Assembly: GCA_028565635.1 (NCBI GenBank)
Contig: JAOXYB010064112.1
Location: forward strand, 1-10,395
Origin: Phoronis ovalis
Lineage: Eukaryota > Phoronida > Phoronidae
Direction: 5' to 3'
DNA: 10,395 bases
Shown: piece by piece, positions 1 through 8,373 of the stretch
Position numbering within the stretch: the stretch's first letter is position 1
Layout of the letters: each line of letters opens with the position of its first letter
Program-made: the position numbers and the translations under genes
Notes under the pieces: generated by a model
The model's database searches: none
Told to the model about the DNA's origin: nothing
The model's input: only the letters and a program-made list of their open reading frames with translations

Positions 1-756
1 CTATATTATACAGAATATATTTTAAGGCCTTACTTTTAGATGATGGCGATCAGCCCATCAGCCTTGTTTATCGATAGATGGTAATCGCATCGGTTGAATA
101 TTAGCAAGAATCATATTGCTAATAAATACATGTGAAAAGTTAGGATGGCTCGCAAGGCCTACCCGAACAGTCAGGTGTTTTTGAGAACGTTTAGGTCACT
201 TTTAATGTATGATAATTGATATTTGGCAAGATATCAACATACAGTTAGACATATGATTAATCAATTGTTGAGTATAGTACATGTAAATCGGACCCTGCAA
301 CATAATACAAGTAATACCCAAACAATTTTTCAACAGATGTACAATTAATCAGTATATACATTTGCCCAGGCAGCCCGAGTGGACTTATTTGTCACTTTGA
401 ACAATATAAATGATACAATATTAAAACAGGTGAAAGGCAGTTTTTCACAAAACTAAATACATTATTTGTAAAGTAATTTACATGGTAAGTTAAAAGCTTG
501 TTTAATAATTTTTTTCCAGATGTTTTGACAGAAACTGTAGTTTACATATAGAATCAAGGTTAATGAATTATGGATTTTCATTTACAATTAAACTAAACAG
601 ATGTCTTCGTCTCCTACGTTCAAAGATAAAACACATCTCATGTTCTATATGGCATCTGATCTACAACATGAAAAGAGAAAAAGTCTTTCTACACTACCAG
701 GCACATTTATATAACAACCAGTCTCAAATATTATTTGTTGGTAATACGCCGGAGCG
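1..756. other. no gene recognised
   Basis: AT-rich sequence with stops in all frames. The frame open from 563 on the plus strand has no recognisable motif, codon pattern or splice context. I see no RNA gene, tandem repeat or terminal repeat here. Confidence 0.6.
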
Positions 757-1775
757 ATGGTGGGGAAGAAAAGACCATTTAAGAAGTGCCAGAGAAAATC
801 AGGCACAGGTCGGAAGAAGGGGTTTAAAGGATTCAAACCATAGTTAGTGTGTGAGGTCCATGGGGTGGTAGCTAGGATACCAAAACTGCAATATATTTTT
901 TTTCCTTTCTTGCTTCCTAGTATACTGGGGACCACCCATACTGACAGTTCTGCCCATGTAAAATACAAAAAATGCTTAAATTCCTTAGGCTGTATTCCCA
1001 CTTTCAGAAGGAGGTTCAAAAAATGGATTAGTGCATTTGACAGAGTTGCATTAATAGATCATAGATAGGGAAAAAATAATAGCCCGTGAAGTCGCAAATA
1101 GTATCCATGGCAACCGAATCTTTGGTGGGTCAATCATATTCGAAAACGGGCACATTTTAAGTGATTGTTTCTCAGTTGGAGTACAGGTGTGAAAATTGAA
1201 AATTATATTAAATATTAGTCCTAGTACTAGAATTTTTTAAACAAATTTCGGCAACACAATGGAAAATAAAAAAATTAAGATTTCGTGAAAGGCACTTTGC
1301 AAAAAGCCATTTTTAGTCTTCCTGTCAAGCTGATATGAATTGGGAAATATATGGTAGATACTTGCAAATATTAATCATATGAAGTATTTTCATGTCAGCA
1401 GTGCACTTTGTGTTCGTACTAGAAGTTCACTTTTTTAAATGCTGGGACCACCCACATTGAAAACGAAGCCTTAAAAAATTCAGATGACATTTTTTGCTAG
1501 GGCATATAATGAAACAACAATATTATTGCAAAATTAAATGACAAACACAATGATATTTGCAACAACTACTTTTTTATTTTTTCAGTGTAATAGTACGTTT
1601 TGTACAATTTAATCAAGTACATCATTATTAAGTTCAAGATATAACACAATCTCAATAATCAAAGTTAATAAGTCGCATAAATATATACACTATATACTGC
1701 TGAGTTTAATGTTGAATCACTGCAGCAAGTACACAACTTGTGAAATTCACTTAATACGGAAGTGTGTGTTATTTT
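757..1775. other. no defensible gene; overlapping chance frames and a short repeat
   Basis: Between about 640 and 1070 there are open frames on both strands, including 124 codons on the minus strand (645-1019). None shows a known motif. A 28-codon plus-strand frame at 757-843 starts ATG and is strongly basic (Lys/Arg/Gly with little acid). Some transposase genes begin with such a basic leader, but nothing coding follows it. A roughly 20-base sequence containing GGGACCACCCA occurs at 924-944 and again, diverged, at 1440-1460. From 1070 to 1775 I see only AT-rich non-coding sequence. Confidence 0.5.
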
Positions 1776-1781
1776 TTTATT
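1776..1781 (-). promoter_or_regulatory. poly(A) signal AATAAA for the 1828-4687 pseudogene
   Basis: The minus strand reads AATAAA here, 46 bases after the stop codon at 1828-1830 that closes the last exon. The spacing suits a 3' end. The hexamer is common in AT-rich DNA, so its position relative to the stop is the only support. Confidence 0.4.
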
Positions 1782-1827
1782 GTAAGCCCCTAAACTCTAT
1801 TTCATAGTGAATACAGATATCTCTGAG

Positions 1828-2127
1828 TTATTTAACTTTTAATTTGTTCAAATCTTTTAATTCGCACAAATTCGTATTTTGAAAGAGTACATGATGAGAG
1901 ATACATAATTTGTAATACATTTCGCTTATTAGATGTTGCTGTGCAACGGCCTGATCTTGTTCTTCATCATAATTGTCTTCCTCCCTACTATCACCGCTTA
2001 CAAGTACTCTCCGTTGCACAGCACGTAGCCTTGAAAACAAACTGGTAATTTGCTTCGTTGTTCTCAACTCGTCTGGCTTGAAAATAAATCCGGTGTTTCC
2101 CTCTAGAAATTTCATTTCTCGCGCAAT
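1828..2127 (-). pseudogene. last exon: KADP...FSRL C-terminal segment (part of 1828-4687)
   Basis: This frame is open throughout and encodes 99 residues before TAA at 1828-1830. It begins right after a good acceptor (minus strand ttttgcttgcag) with IAREMKFLEG, continues a preceding KADPSQ from the previous exon in phase 0, and carries ELRTTKQITSLFSRLRA around residues 21-37. An acidic stretch (SREEDNYDEEQDQ) follows at about residues 48-60. The order KADP, IAxxM, then an LTxxQIxxxFSRL-like motif is the part I recognise from uncharacterised animal families. It may be a helical nucleic-acid-binding module, but that is a guess. The ATG at 2131-2133 lies in the intron and is not a start. This is the only exon of the locus with no break. 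Confidence 0.65.
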
Positions 2128-2457
2128 CTGCAAGCAAAATCCTGATATATCATATTTTGCCTTTCAAGTAAACATTTCAAAGCACATACATATTTTCAAA
2201 CTATGCGTGCTGCATGCAAACCAAAACTTTTAAGATCTCAGATGAGTGGGTGTTAATTCACACTTTTTATAAGATATATTAATCAGTCATTTTCAATATA
2301 CATGATAGCGAAATCCTGAAATGGCTAAGAAGCAAACAATATATGTACATTGTTCATATTTTATGCTACTAATACTTGAAATCTAACAATTTTAAAAATG
2401 TAACTTGGACTGAGTAAACAAAGATCAGCATATGTACAAAGATTTGAGTAATCATAC

Positions 2458-2653
2458 CTGTGACGGATCAGCTTTCTGGTTAGTTCTTGCACCTTCATTG
2501 AATTACCAGTTAAATACTTTTTCGCTTTTGATGTCATGCGAGTTGGTTTGCTTCCTGGTTTAGTGCCCAGCCTTTCCGTGATTGCACATTTTCAACCAAT
2601 TCTTGTGATAAACTTTCAACACTTAGATGCATGGGAACCAGAAAATGTGCGAA
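2458..2653 (-). pseudogene. third exon, GWAL segment, one frameshift and one stop (part of 1828-4687)
   Basis: The acceptor is cttatttcag on the minus strand and the donor is CAG|GTATGA. The first frame reads FAHFLVPMHLSVESLSQELV and reaches GWALNQE. It must then shift to reach the frame that ends FNEGARTNQKADPSQ at the donor. A TAA sits just before FNEG. The exon is 196 bases long, which is one more than a multiple of three. Both ends should be phase 0, so this independently confirms an indel. A third frame also stays open across the second half (reading LGTKPGSKPTRM), but it ends in the wrong phase for the next exon and I take it as a shadow. Confidence 0.6.
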
Positions 2654-2936
2654 CTGAAATAAGAACTTAATTTCAGTATAATTGCATGTACTCTTAAGAT
2701 CTGTTCTGGTTTTACTTGAATAACGGAAGAGGCACTTTCTTAAAATCTCAGCTACCCATGGTAAACTCTAAATTTTGTAGTAACAACAGAGACAGCTCTT
2801 TTCTGAAAAAAGGCAATTATAAGATCATTTTCCATTGATATTTATTAATTTTATGACCTAACTAAAATATTCAAATACAACTTAGTGTACATACAAGCAG
2901 CTAGCTATTTTAATAATGCTTATGAAGTAAAAATAG

Positions 2937-3318
2937 CCCTAGGGGGTACTTGTTAAAAACATTGGTATGCGACCCTGTGGTAAAGGTTACCGAAAGTATA
3001 ACCTGCCAAAAATGAAAAAACAAACGAAAAGTATATTGTGTTGCAAATAACTCTCCCAAAATACGATACCCTGTGATAACTAAAAAATTAAGTGCCTTAA
3101 TTTTATAGCTGTAGTAAATATGTTTTCCAAGAAATACACTACGTGGTAAACGAATATTTTTGAAAATATAACCTGAGTTTATATATCTAACAACAAAAGT
3201 ATATTATGTGGTAAATAAGGCTTTAAAAAGCATGAAAAACAACCTTGAGGTAAATGCTGAAAAAAGGGGCCTGTTGGGTAATATTCATGTATGTTAACGA
3301 GAGTACCCCCTCCCCTAG
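2937..3318. mobile_element. short inverted-repeat element (MITE/foldback-like) inside an intron
   Basis: An imperfect terminal inverted repeat brackets this stretch. The left end at 2938-2956 reads CCTAGGGGGTACTTGTTAA. The right end at 3294-3318, reverse complemented, has CTAGGGG, GGGGTACT and CGTTAA in the same order with small insertions. The interior is almost entirely a degenerate tandem repeat and has no coding capacity, so any movement would have depended on a transposase made elsewhere. I could not fix a target-site duplication. The element lies in the second intron of the pseudogene. Confidence 0.5.
2973..3280 (+). repeat. degenerate minisatellite, about nine units of roughly 33 bp
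   Basis: Nine blocks begin near 2973, 3001, 3036, 3069, 3106, 3138, 3171, 3204 and 3241, giving unit lengths of 28 to 37 bases. Most share an early core like CTGTGGTAAA or a decayed form (CTGTGATAAC, CTGTAGTAAA, TACGTGGTAAA, TATGTGGTAAA, TTGAGGTAAA). Several end in AAAGTATA or AAATATA. Only the core and the tail are conserved, and the middle of each unit is free. No frame stays open across the units, so it is not a coding repeat. Confidence 0.5.
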
Positions 3319-3690
3319 AACAAAGTATATTCACATGACTTGCATCAACAGCTCAACAGAAATGTACTGGAAATCTGTGATAATGAATAGTAAAATGCCA
3401 ATTGCAAGGAATGAAAGATAAACACATACATCATGCTACAACACTAAAGTAAGCTTCTAGCAAAAATAAATTAGAAGCAATGGTTTTTCCTAAAAATATG
3501 TTTTTCAGGGAAAACCGATAAGATAAATTTACATATTTTTGTTTTGTCTGTAAATAGATTACCTTTGTTTACAAGTCATAAGGTCATGAAAATCACTTCC
3601 AGCAACTAGAGGTTTATCTCAAAATTTGCTGCATAAGAAAAGGAAAGTTTTTTTGGAATGTACTGTATATTGTTTTATATATTCTTTTAC
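3319..3690. other. intron remainder, no gene
   Basis: This is AT-rich intronic sequence between the inverted-repeat element and the second exon of the pseudogene. It holds one small hairpin (3482-3491 against 3507-3516, ten pairs with one mismatch). I see no additional exon. Confidence 0.5.
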
Positions 3691-3847
3691 CTGAACTAAT
3701 GATTCCTCCAATTCTTCACTAGATATATTTTTTCGAGTTCTTCAACAGTTATTTTTGGCACAACTACAATTTGTTGGACATTGGAAATATTTTCAAGCTC
3801 CCTTGCATCAGTTTTGCAAAATTTACTGCGGCATTGTTTGCACAAAA
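3691..3847 (-). pseudogene. second exon: CxxC cluster segment with a one-base loss (part of 1828-4687)
   Basis: The minus-strand acceptor is catatttcag and the donor is CAG|GTAAAA. After the phase 1 joint the reading is LCKQCRSKFCKTDARELENI, with a Cys-Cys-Cys cluster that could bind zinc, followed by an acidic, probably helical stretch (TVEELEK, then SSEELEESLVQ). The frame slips by one base in an A-run just after EELEK. The exon is 157 bases, and its phases (1 to 0) require a length of 2 modulo 3, so one missing base (158) restores it. A homopolymer slip could also be a sequencing error, but the stop codons in other exons show the gene is dead anyway. Confidence 0.6.
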
Positions 3848-4326
3848 CTGAAATATGTAAGGACATGAAAGGTCACTGTTAATTGTATCTCCCTACACTG
3901 AATATGTGTTTCTGTTTACACTTCACAACTAGTGCTTGAATAACAAATAAATGTGCAACACAGTCACATACAATAACTTACAGAGTTATAATGTATGAGA
4001 AATACCCTAATGACAAGCTGCTATTAGCACTTGGATTAATCAAAGTGAAATAGCATTCCTATCTGTTAAGTGGATATTATTTTAACCCAGTTGTAGTTTA
4101 TATTCACAGATAAATGTAGTGCTGGAGTAAAATAAAATAGCAAAAGTACTGTTCAATAAAAAATCTATTTTTAACACTGGTGACAGGAAAATGTTCACCA
4201 GGTGAGCTGTTATCTCCCAGGTGCAGCAGCTCCACAAAGCAATAAATATATTTTAATACAGACAACTAAAACAATATTTATACAACAGAGCCAAGGCGAC
4301 TTTTTCCAGAAATAGTTAATACTCAC
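3848..4326. other. intron of the pseudogene, no other feature
   Basis: This intron separates the exon ending at 4327 from the exon starting at 3847 on the minus strand. It is AT-rich, with one weak hairpin near 4201-4240 around GAGCTG and CAGCTC. No gene or repeat is evident. Confidence 0.5.
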
Positions 4327-4687
4327 CAGAACCAACAGCAAAATGAACACCATGGTGATTCCAAATCTGTCGTGAAGTTTCTAAAAATTATTTTAACAGG
4401 GTGTGCCACTTTTCTCTTGGGTCCTTACGTTCATCACAAAAACAAGTCTTTCTTAAGTTGAATCTGGTAGTATAAAATTATCTGTGCTTCGGACATATGG
4501 TTAACAGACTAATTTCTTGCTTAACAATGGAAAGTTTTTGAGAATGGTTCAGAATAAGATCAATCTCACTTATACTTGTTCCTAATCCAATGTGAATGGT
4601 TTTGATACAAATTAAATTATCACTAATATATCTCTCTTGCATGAAACCAGAGGCACTGCTGTCTGTTGTTCCTTTTTGTGTACAGAA
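4327..4687 (-). pseudogene. 5'-most recognised exon: Cys/His-rich segment with CPKHR (part of 1828-4687)
   Basis: The frame is open for 69 codons (4687-4481) and ends in SLLTICPKHR. It then meets TAA (4478-4480), continues in the same frame through RKTCFCDERKDPREKWHTLL, meets a second TAA (4388-4390), and continues through RQIWNHHGVHFAVGS to a strong donor (TCTG|GTGAGT) in phase 1. The next exon supplies the Cys-rich CKQC directly after this, which fits a Cys/His metal-binding domain split by an intron. The single frame across two stops, and the matching phase, are why I treat this as a decayed exon and not chance. The upstream boundary is unclear. A frameshift near 4688-4690 and a possible earlier part at 4849-4718 remain uncertain. 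Confidence 0.6.
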
Positions 4688-5691
4688 TCACCACAAATAT
4701 CGTTCTCATTCAAACTAAATGAGCATGCCATTTAAATCTTTCTGAAAATCCAGTAATGGTTTATGTCCCAAGTTAGCCTCAGGATGCGGAACACATAAAA
4801 CTGTGCTTTTAAAGTGACTATAGTCATGCAGGTTAGGTAAAACAGGATTCTATCATTGTATATAATTAAACATTCACATATTTTAATTTTTTAATCTTCT
4901 TGTTGTCAAACCCAGCTTTGACCAAAATAATCATGTTCAATACTCTGCCTGATTTGCAGTTTTTTCCAAATTACATTAGTAACTGGCCATTTGTAACCCA
5001 GTGACAAACTTGTGTTAAACTTAAAAACAATATTTTTACCCATGGCAGTGTGGGGCCAGTGTTCACAAAATCACAATGAGTTAATCTATCGCAGTGTTTG
5101 AGTTACCTATATAACTGCGGGGAACATAATCACAAAAAATGGACATCATATTGAAATCGAACTTTCTTTTGTATTTAAGTAAATCTAATCTTCACAACAA
5201 ATGTAAGTAATATTTTACTGAGTAGAAAATCCTGTTACAGTGCTTTGATAGCGCAACGTAATAGGACGATTGCATCAAGGGTTCTTGTTGATATTGGAAT
5301 CCCGGGATAGGAATATGCACTTTTTCAGGGGGGTTAGTTTACATATGAATGTATGGGAGTGAGGATTTTATAGCTGGGAAAGTAACAGAAAATAGTGCTT
5401 TCGCAAGTGATTCATTTCTGTGGATATACTACTAAAACCTTTAAATGTAATTTTGGATCAATAAAGTAATTATATAAATCCCTCTCCTATTCCTCTTGAA
5501 ATAGTAGATTCGTCCCACGTGAAATATATAGAAATTTTGCACTGGCGGGACTTTCGAGAGCGACGTCACTTGAGTGTTATAGAACTGGCGCCAATTTTTA
5601 GTGTGTTTCTGCGTTTATCCAGCGTTATTAACAGTCAAATCGTACTATATCTTTATCGCGGATGTAGTTGTGGTTCGGTTTCTACAGATTT
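4688..5691. other. unassigned; possible 5' remnant of the pseudogene, otherwise nothing
   Basis: On the minus strand 4849-4718 is open for 44 codons (contains PHPEANLGHKPLLDFQKDL) and may be an upstream part of the pseudogene, reached only through frameshifts. From 4850 to 5691 I find no coding pattern, RNA gene or repeat. The left boundary of the retrotransposon fossil probably lies within 5500-5691 but has no recognisable terminal repeat. Confidence 0.4.
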
Positions 5692-5796
5692 AACCGTGGT
5701 CGTAGTTCCACTTCTCGTGGACGTGGTGTCAACCATAAGGATAATTTTTTACCATCAGGCCGAGGTCATGCCCGGAGACAGCAACAGCGACCTTAG
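5692..5796 (+). pseudogene. Arg/Gly-rich tail of the first ORF (gag-like) of the DIRS element
   Basis: Frame 1 reads NRGRSSTSRGRGVNHKDN and later SGRGHARRQQQR before a TAG at 5794-5796. RG-rich tails of this kind are typical of nucleic-acid-binding proteins encoded by the first ORF of DIRS-like elements. It sits almost directly against the first reverse-transcriptase block (ISPIFVRPKKD at 5811), whereas intact elements have a longer stretch between them. A deletion has therefore probably fused the two. The segment is short, and the assignment depends on the neighbouring RT. Confidence 0.5.
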
Positions 5797-5798
5797 TG

Positions 5799-6418
5799 GA
5801 CTATGACATTATATCTCCTATATTTGTACGCCCGAAAAAAGATTGCTCACACAGAGTAATTTTTAATTTAAAGGTGCTTAAATGTAGATGTCTCTCATCA
5901 TCATTTTAAGTGGACATTTTGGAAACTGCTATTAAACTTATGAAATGTTATATGACTTCTATCGACATGCACGATGCGCATTGTTCTTTTCCGATAGCCA
6001 CAGAACATCAACAATATTTGACATCTATTTGGAAGGGAACATTGTACCAATTTACAAGGTTACCCAGTACTTAAGCCATTATTTGCATATCTTAGAATTA
6101 ACACATACATTATGTGATTTCTTGCTCAGAGTATATTGATGACTCCCTCTATTTTGAACATTGTTATGATCTCAGTTTGTTGAACACCTTGTATTCGGTA
6201 CAATTTATTACTTCCTTGGGATTCGTGATTCATCCGAGAAAATCCGTCAAATAATTGAATTTTTAGTATTTGTACTAAACTCTATTGATATGACAGTTAA
6301 ATTGACAACTTATAAAAGTGAGAAAATTCTCAAATTATGTACACAGTTTCTTACACCTAACAAGAAATTTACAATTACAGCAATTGCTTCTTTGATTGGT
6401 ACACTGACTTCACATTTC
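5799..6418 (+). pseudogene. DIRS1-type reverse transcriptase, frameshifted and internally deleted
   Basis: The enzyme copied element RNA into DNA. Frame 3 opens with DIISPIFVRPKKD (5805-5843) and RVIFNLK. A short detour to another frame gives HHHFK near 5896-5910, and frame 3 resumes with LETAIKLM. Motif A is readable as TSIDMHDAHCSFPIA (Asp at 5964-5966), then WKGTLYQFTRLP. About 20 residues of the family pattern are then missing before LKPLFAYLR in another frame. The catalytic motif YIDD is intact at 6132-6143, followed by LGFVIHPRKS. A shift to frame 2 at about 6248 carries IEFLVFVLNSIDMTVKL and the thumb region TITAIASLIGTLTS. Catalytic aspartates are kept, but the reading frame is lost at several points. 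Confidence 0.85.
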
Positions 6419-7260
6419 CGGGAGTTAAATATGGTCCTCTACATTACAGAAACATTGAACGGGAAAAAGTCGTAGCTCTTCCAAAAAATCATGGTAATTA
6501 TGAATCTTTAATACTATTGTCACGGCAATCTGGTGTTGGGTTATTCTGGTGGATATTAAACTTACTACAACAGCTGTCAAAAAGATTAGTCAAGGTGATT
6601 CTTCATACAGTATTTACAGATGCATCCTTGTTAGGATGGGGAGCAAAATTTGCTGACATTCGCACAAACGGCATTTGGTCACAATTAGAGTCATCATCTC
6701 ATATTAACTATCTTGAGCTTCTAGCTATCAAGTTAGCTTTTGGTGCAATGTGTAGTGTAGTGTACGACACACATGCACATATAAGAATTGTGAGTGACAA
6801 AAATACAACTGCTGTTTGCTATATCAATTATTAGGGTGATTGCAAATCAGTTCAATGTGACAGTGTCACTGTGGAGATTTGGAATTGGGCAATTAGTGGA
6901 AATATTTGGCTATCAGCAACTCGTACGCTTGGGTCTGCTAATTTCGATGCAGATTTTTTTTATCGAGAAATGTAAATTTACATCTAGAATGGAGCCTCAG
7001 TAAACCTGTTTTAACAGAATTGTATGATGTTTTTTCATGCCCATGCATTGCCTTATTTGCTTCACGTCTCAACAGACAATTAGATAAGTATGTTGCATGG
7101 AAACCATAGATCCTTCTACATCTTGTACTGATGCGTTTACCAGTAAGTTCGCTTTCACAGTTTTCACGGGTGGGGACTTGGGACTACAGAAATTACCATT
7201 AAAACAAGCTACAGGTATTATGGTCACAAGAATCTACATTCAGAAGGTTTTATTATCGAC
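6419..7260 (+). pseudogene. DIRS1-type RNase H and C-terminal region, broken
   Basis: RNase H removed the RNA template during reverse transcription. After a frameshift at about 6418, frame 1 reads PGVKYGPLHYRNIE and runs to the RNase H core. TDASLLGWGA has its Asp at 6619-6621, HINYLELLAIK has its Glu at 6715-6717, and SDKNTTAVCYIN has its Asp at 6796-6798, where the family usually has SDN. A TAG at 6832-6834 interrupts, and the same frame goes on through EIWNWAISGNIWLSA. A frame change at about 6975 gives LEWSLSKPVL and LFASRLNRQLDKYVAWKP, then TAG at 7107-7109, then frame 2 with a DAF block and a weak KQATGIM segment near 7200. The tyrosine recombinase expected after this is absent. Confidence 0.8.
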
Positions 7261-7437
7261 CAGTAGCTATCACGGATCAAATGAGTAATTCATTACTTGA
7301 TTAATTGATTATATACATGCATTTTTATTTCTGTTAAGTGTTATACATTCATGTTAAGTTTCGTTGATTTTTTCTTTGTTACTGGTAATAAACTGTTTCT
7401 GATTAATTGGCTTATTTGGGACACACTGCTTTAAAGT
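7261..7437. other. spacer between two mobile-element remains
   Basis: AT-rich sequence with no coding pattern. It separates the last recognisable DIRS block from the outer arm of the inverted-repeat element at 7438. Confidence 0.4.
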
Positions 7438-8138
7438 CGGATGGTAACCGGATGCACGTCATGGTTTGGTAGAATTTAAAAATTACGCAAGTAACTTAAG
7501 GCAGGTTAAAATTTATTTCCAGACGAACGCGCTATAATTCAGAATTATCTCCGCTGTATGTATATGCACGTTCTACTACACGTCGTGTTCTTATCTCCAC
7601 AGGAAGTAGAGCGTGCTCCACTAAGCACTATTGCTTGCAGTGAAGAAGGAACGATATAATTTAAATTCCGCGCGTTTGCTTCATTTTGTAAATTATGGAA
7701 AGTTGATCCATGAAATCATGTAAATAAGAACTTACTTTTGCACATATGGCATACTCAAACTATTTCGGCGCTTTTTAGAAATAACCTATTTTCAAGAGAA
7801 AAATGGTGGATTTTAAAAGAGTTATATGGAAAAAAAATTATAACTTGAAATAGAAGCAAAAAACGAAGTATGCCTTAGTCCAGTTATCTTCTTGAATAAA
7901 CACATTAGCTAATTTAATTTAAAAATTAGATAATTTATCTCGTTGTACGCGCGGAAACTTGGTTGATGTAGGTAATTTTTAGCACAGGTAAGAACACGCC
8001 TATAAGTCACGTGATCATTAAGTCAAAACCAGTCAGTGCCACGTTAAAGGTCATAAATTTCTTAACAAATATACATTGAAACGAAAAATTTAACCTTTTT
8101 ATTTATTCGGAAATATCAAAAAAAAACAATTTCCCAGC

Positions 8139-8150
8139 GCCACCGGTGGC
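8139..8150. repeat. 12-bp perfect palindrome GCCACCGGTGGC
   Basis: A GC-rich perfect palindrome in otherwise AT-rich sequence, inside the right arm of the foldback element. It may be part of the element's terminal structure. Confidence 0.5.
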
Positions 8151-8373
8151 AAAATGTGGTAAACACCTGCCTTATGTTACTTGCGTAAACGAAACTTACT
8201 TGGAAGTTAAAGTTTGATAGTAATTCTACCAAATCGTATAGCACAGAGTGTTAACATGCCCATCCCCTTAAGTACCCATCCCTTATGTCAGTACCGAGCA
8301 CCCAAAATAACTTTGAAGACTGATCTGCGGCGGTCAGTGTGCATCTCATGTTAACCATCCGTACTACACATGC

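Larger units (their letters stand above)
1828..4687 (-). pseudogene. broken multi-exon gene, GWAL/KADP/FSRL-type protein, introns retained
   Basis: Four exons on the minus strand join with matching phases: 4687-4327 (phase 1 donor), 3847-3691 (phase 1 acceptor, phase 0 donor), 2653-2458 (phase 0 to 0) and 2127-1828 (phase 0 acceptor, then stop). All internal introns are GT-AG. The joined protein would have a Cys/His-rich N-terminal part containing CPKHR and a CKQC cluster, and a C-terminal part with GWAL, KADPSQIAREM and QITSLFSRL in that order. I have seen this order in large uncharacterised families of invertebrates and fish but cannot name a function. Breaks are TAA at 4478-4480, TAA at 4388-4390, a one-base loss in an A-run in the second exon, and a frameshift plus a TAA in the third. 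Retained introns mean it is a decayed gene duplicate or a decayed intron-containing transposon gene, not a processed copy. The true 5' end was not found. It may extend to about 4849, where a 44-codon frame (4849-4718) lies upstream. Confidence 0.7.
5692..7260 (+). mobile_element. decayed DIRS1-type retrotransposon (tyrosine-recombinase class), partial
   Basis: In order along the plus strand are an Arg/Gly-rich segment, a DIRS1-type reverse transcriptase, and a DIRS1-type RNase H with its C-terminal extension ending in a FASRLN block and a DAF block. The reading moves between all three frames, has several in-frame stops, and lacks parts of the family's normal sequence, so the copy is dead. Intact DIRS elements also carry a tyrosine recombinase and split or inverted terminal repeats. 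Neither is visible, so both ends are probably lost. The family assignment rests on the order and content of the motif blocks and is quite secure. The exact subfamily is open. Confidence 0.85.

Noticed and set aside
825-845. tRNA-like GGATTCAAACC box
   Set aside because: The flanks do not form an acceptor stem, anticodon arm or D arm. Other tRNA-like boxes in the window also failed.
645-1019. 124-codon minus-strand frame
   Set aside because: No motif or family pattern and no splice context. It overlaps open frames on the other strand, as expected from a locally less AT-rich stretch.
2128-2133. ATG as a start codon for the 1828-2133 frame
   Set aside because: A strong acceptor follows it directly and the previous exon joins in phase, so the ATG is intronic.
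1973-2233. Plus-strand frame of 86 codons
   Set aside because: It lies antisense to the last pseudogene exon and is explained by that exon's composition.
5519-5806. 95-codon plus-strand frame
   Set aside because: Val-rich shadow of the Arg/Gly-rich frame and the RT start in other frames; no family signal of its own.
5945-6139. 64-codon plus-strand frame across the RT
   Set aside because: Its translation is the wrong frame for motif A and YIDD, which are read in frame 3 over the same bases.
6794-7003. 69-codon plus-strand frame
   Set aside because: Shadow of the RNase H reading in frame 1, which carries the recognisable IWNWAISGNIWLSA block.
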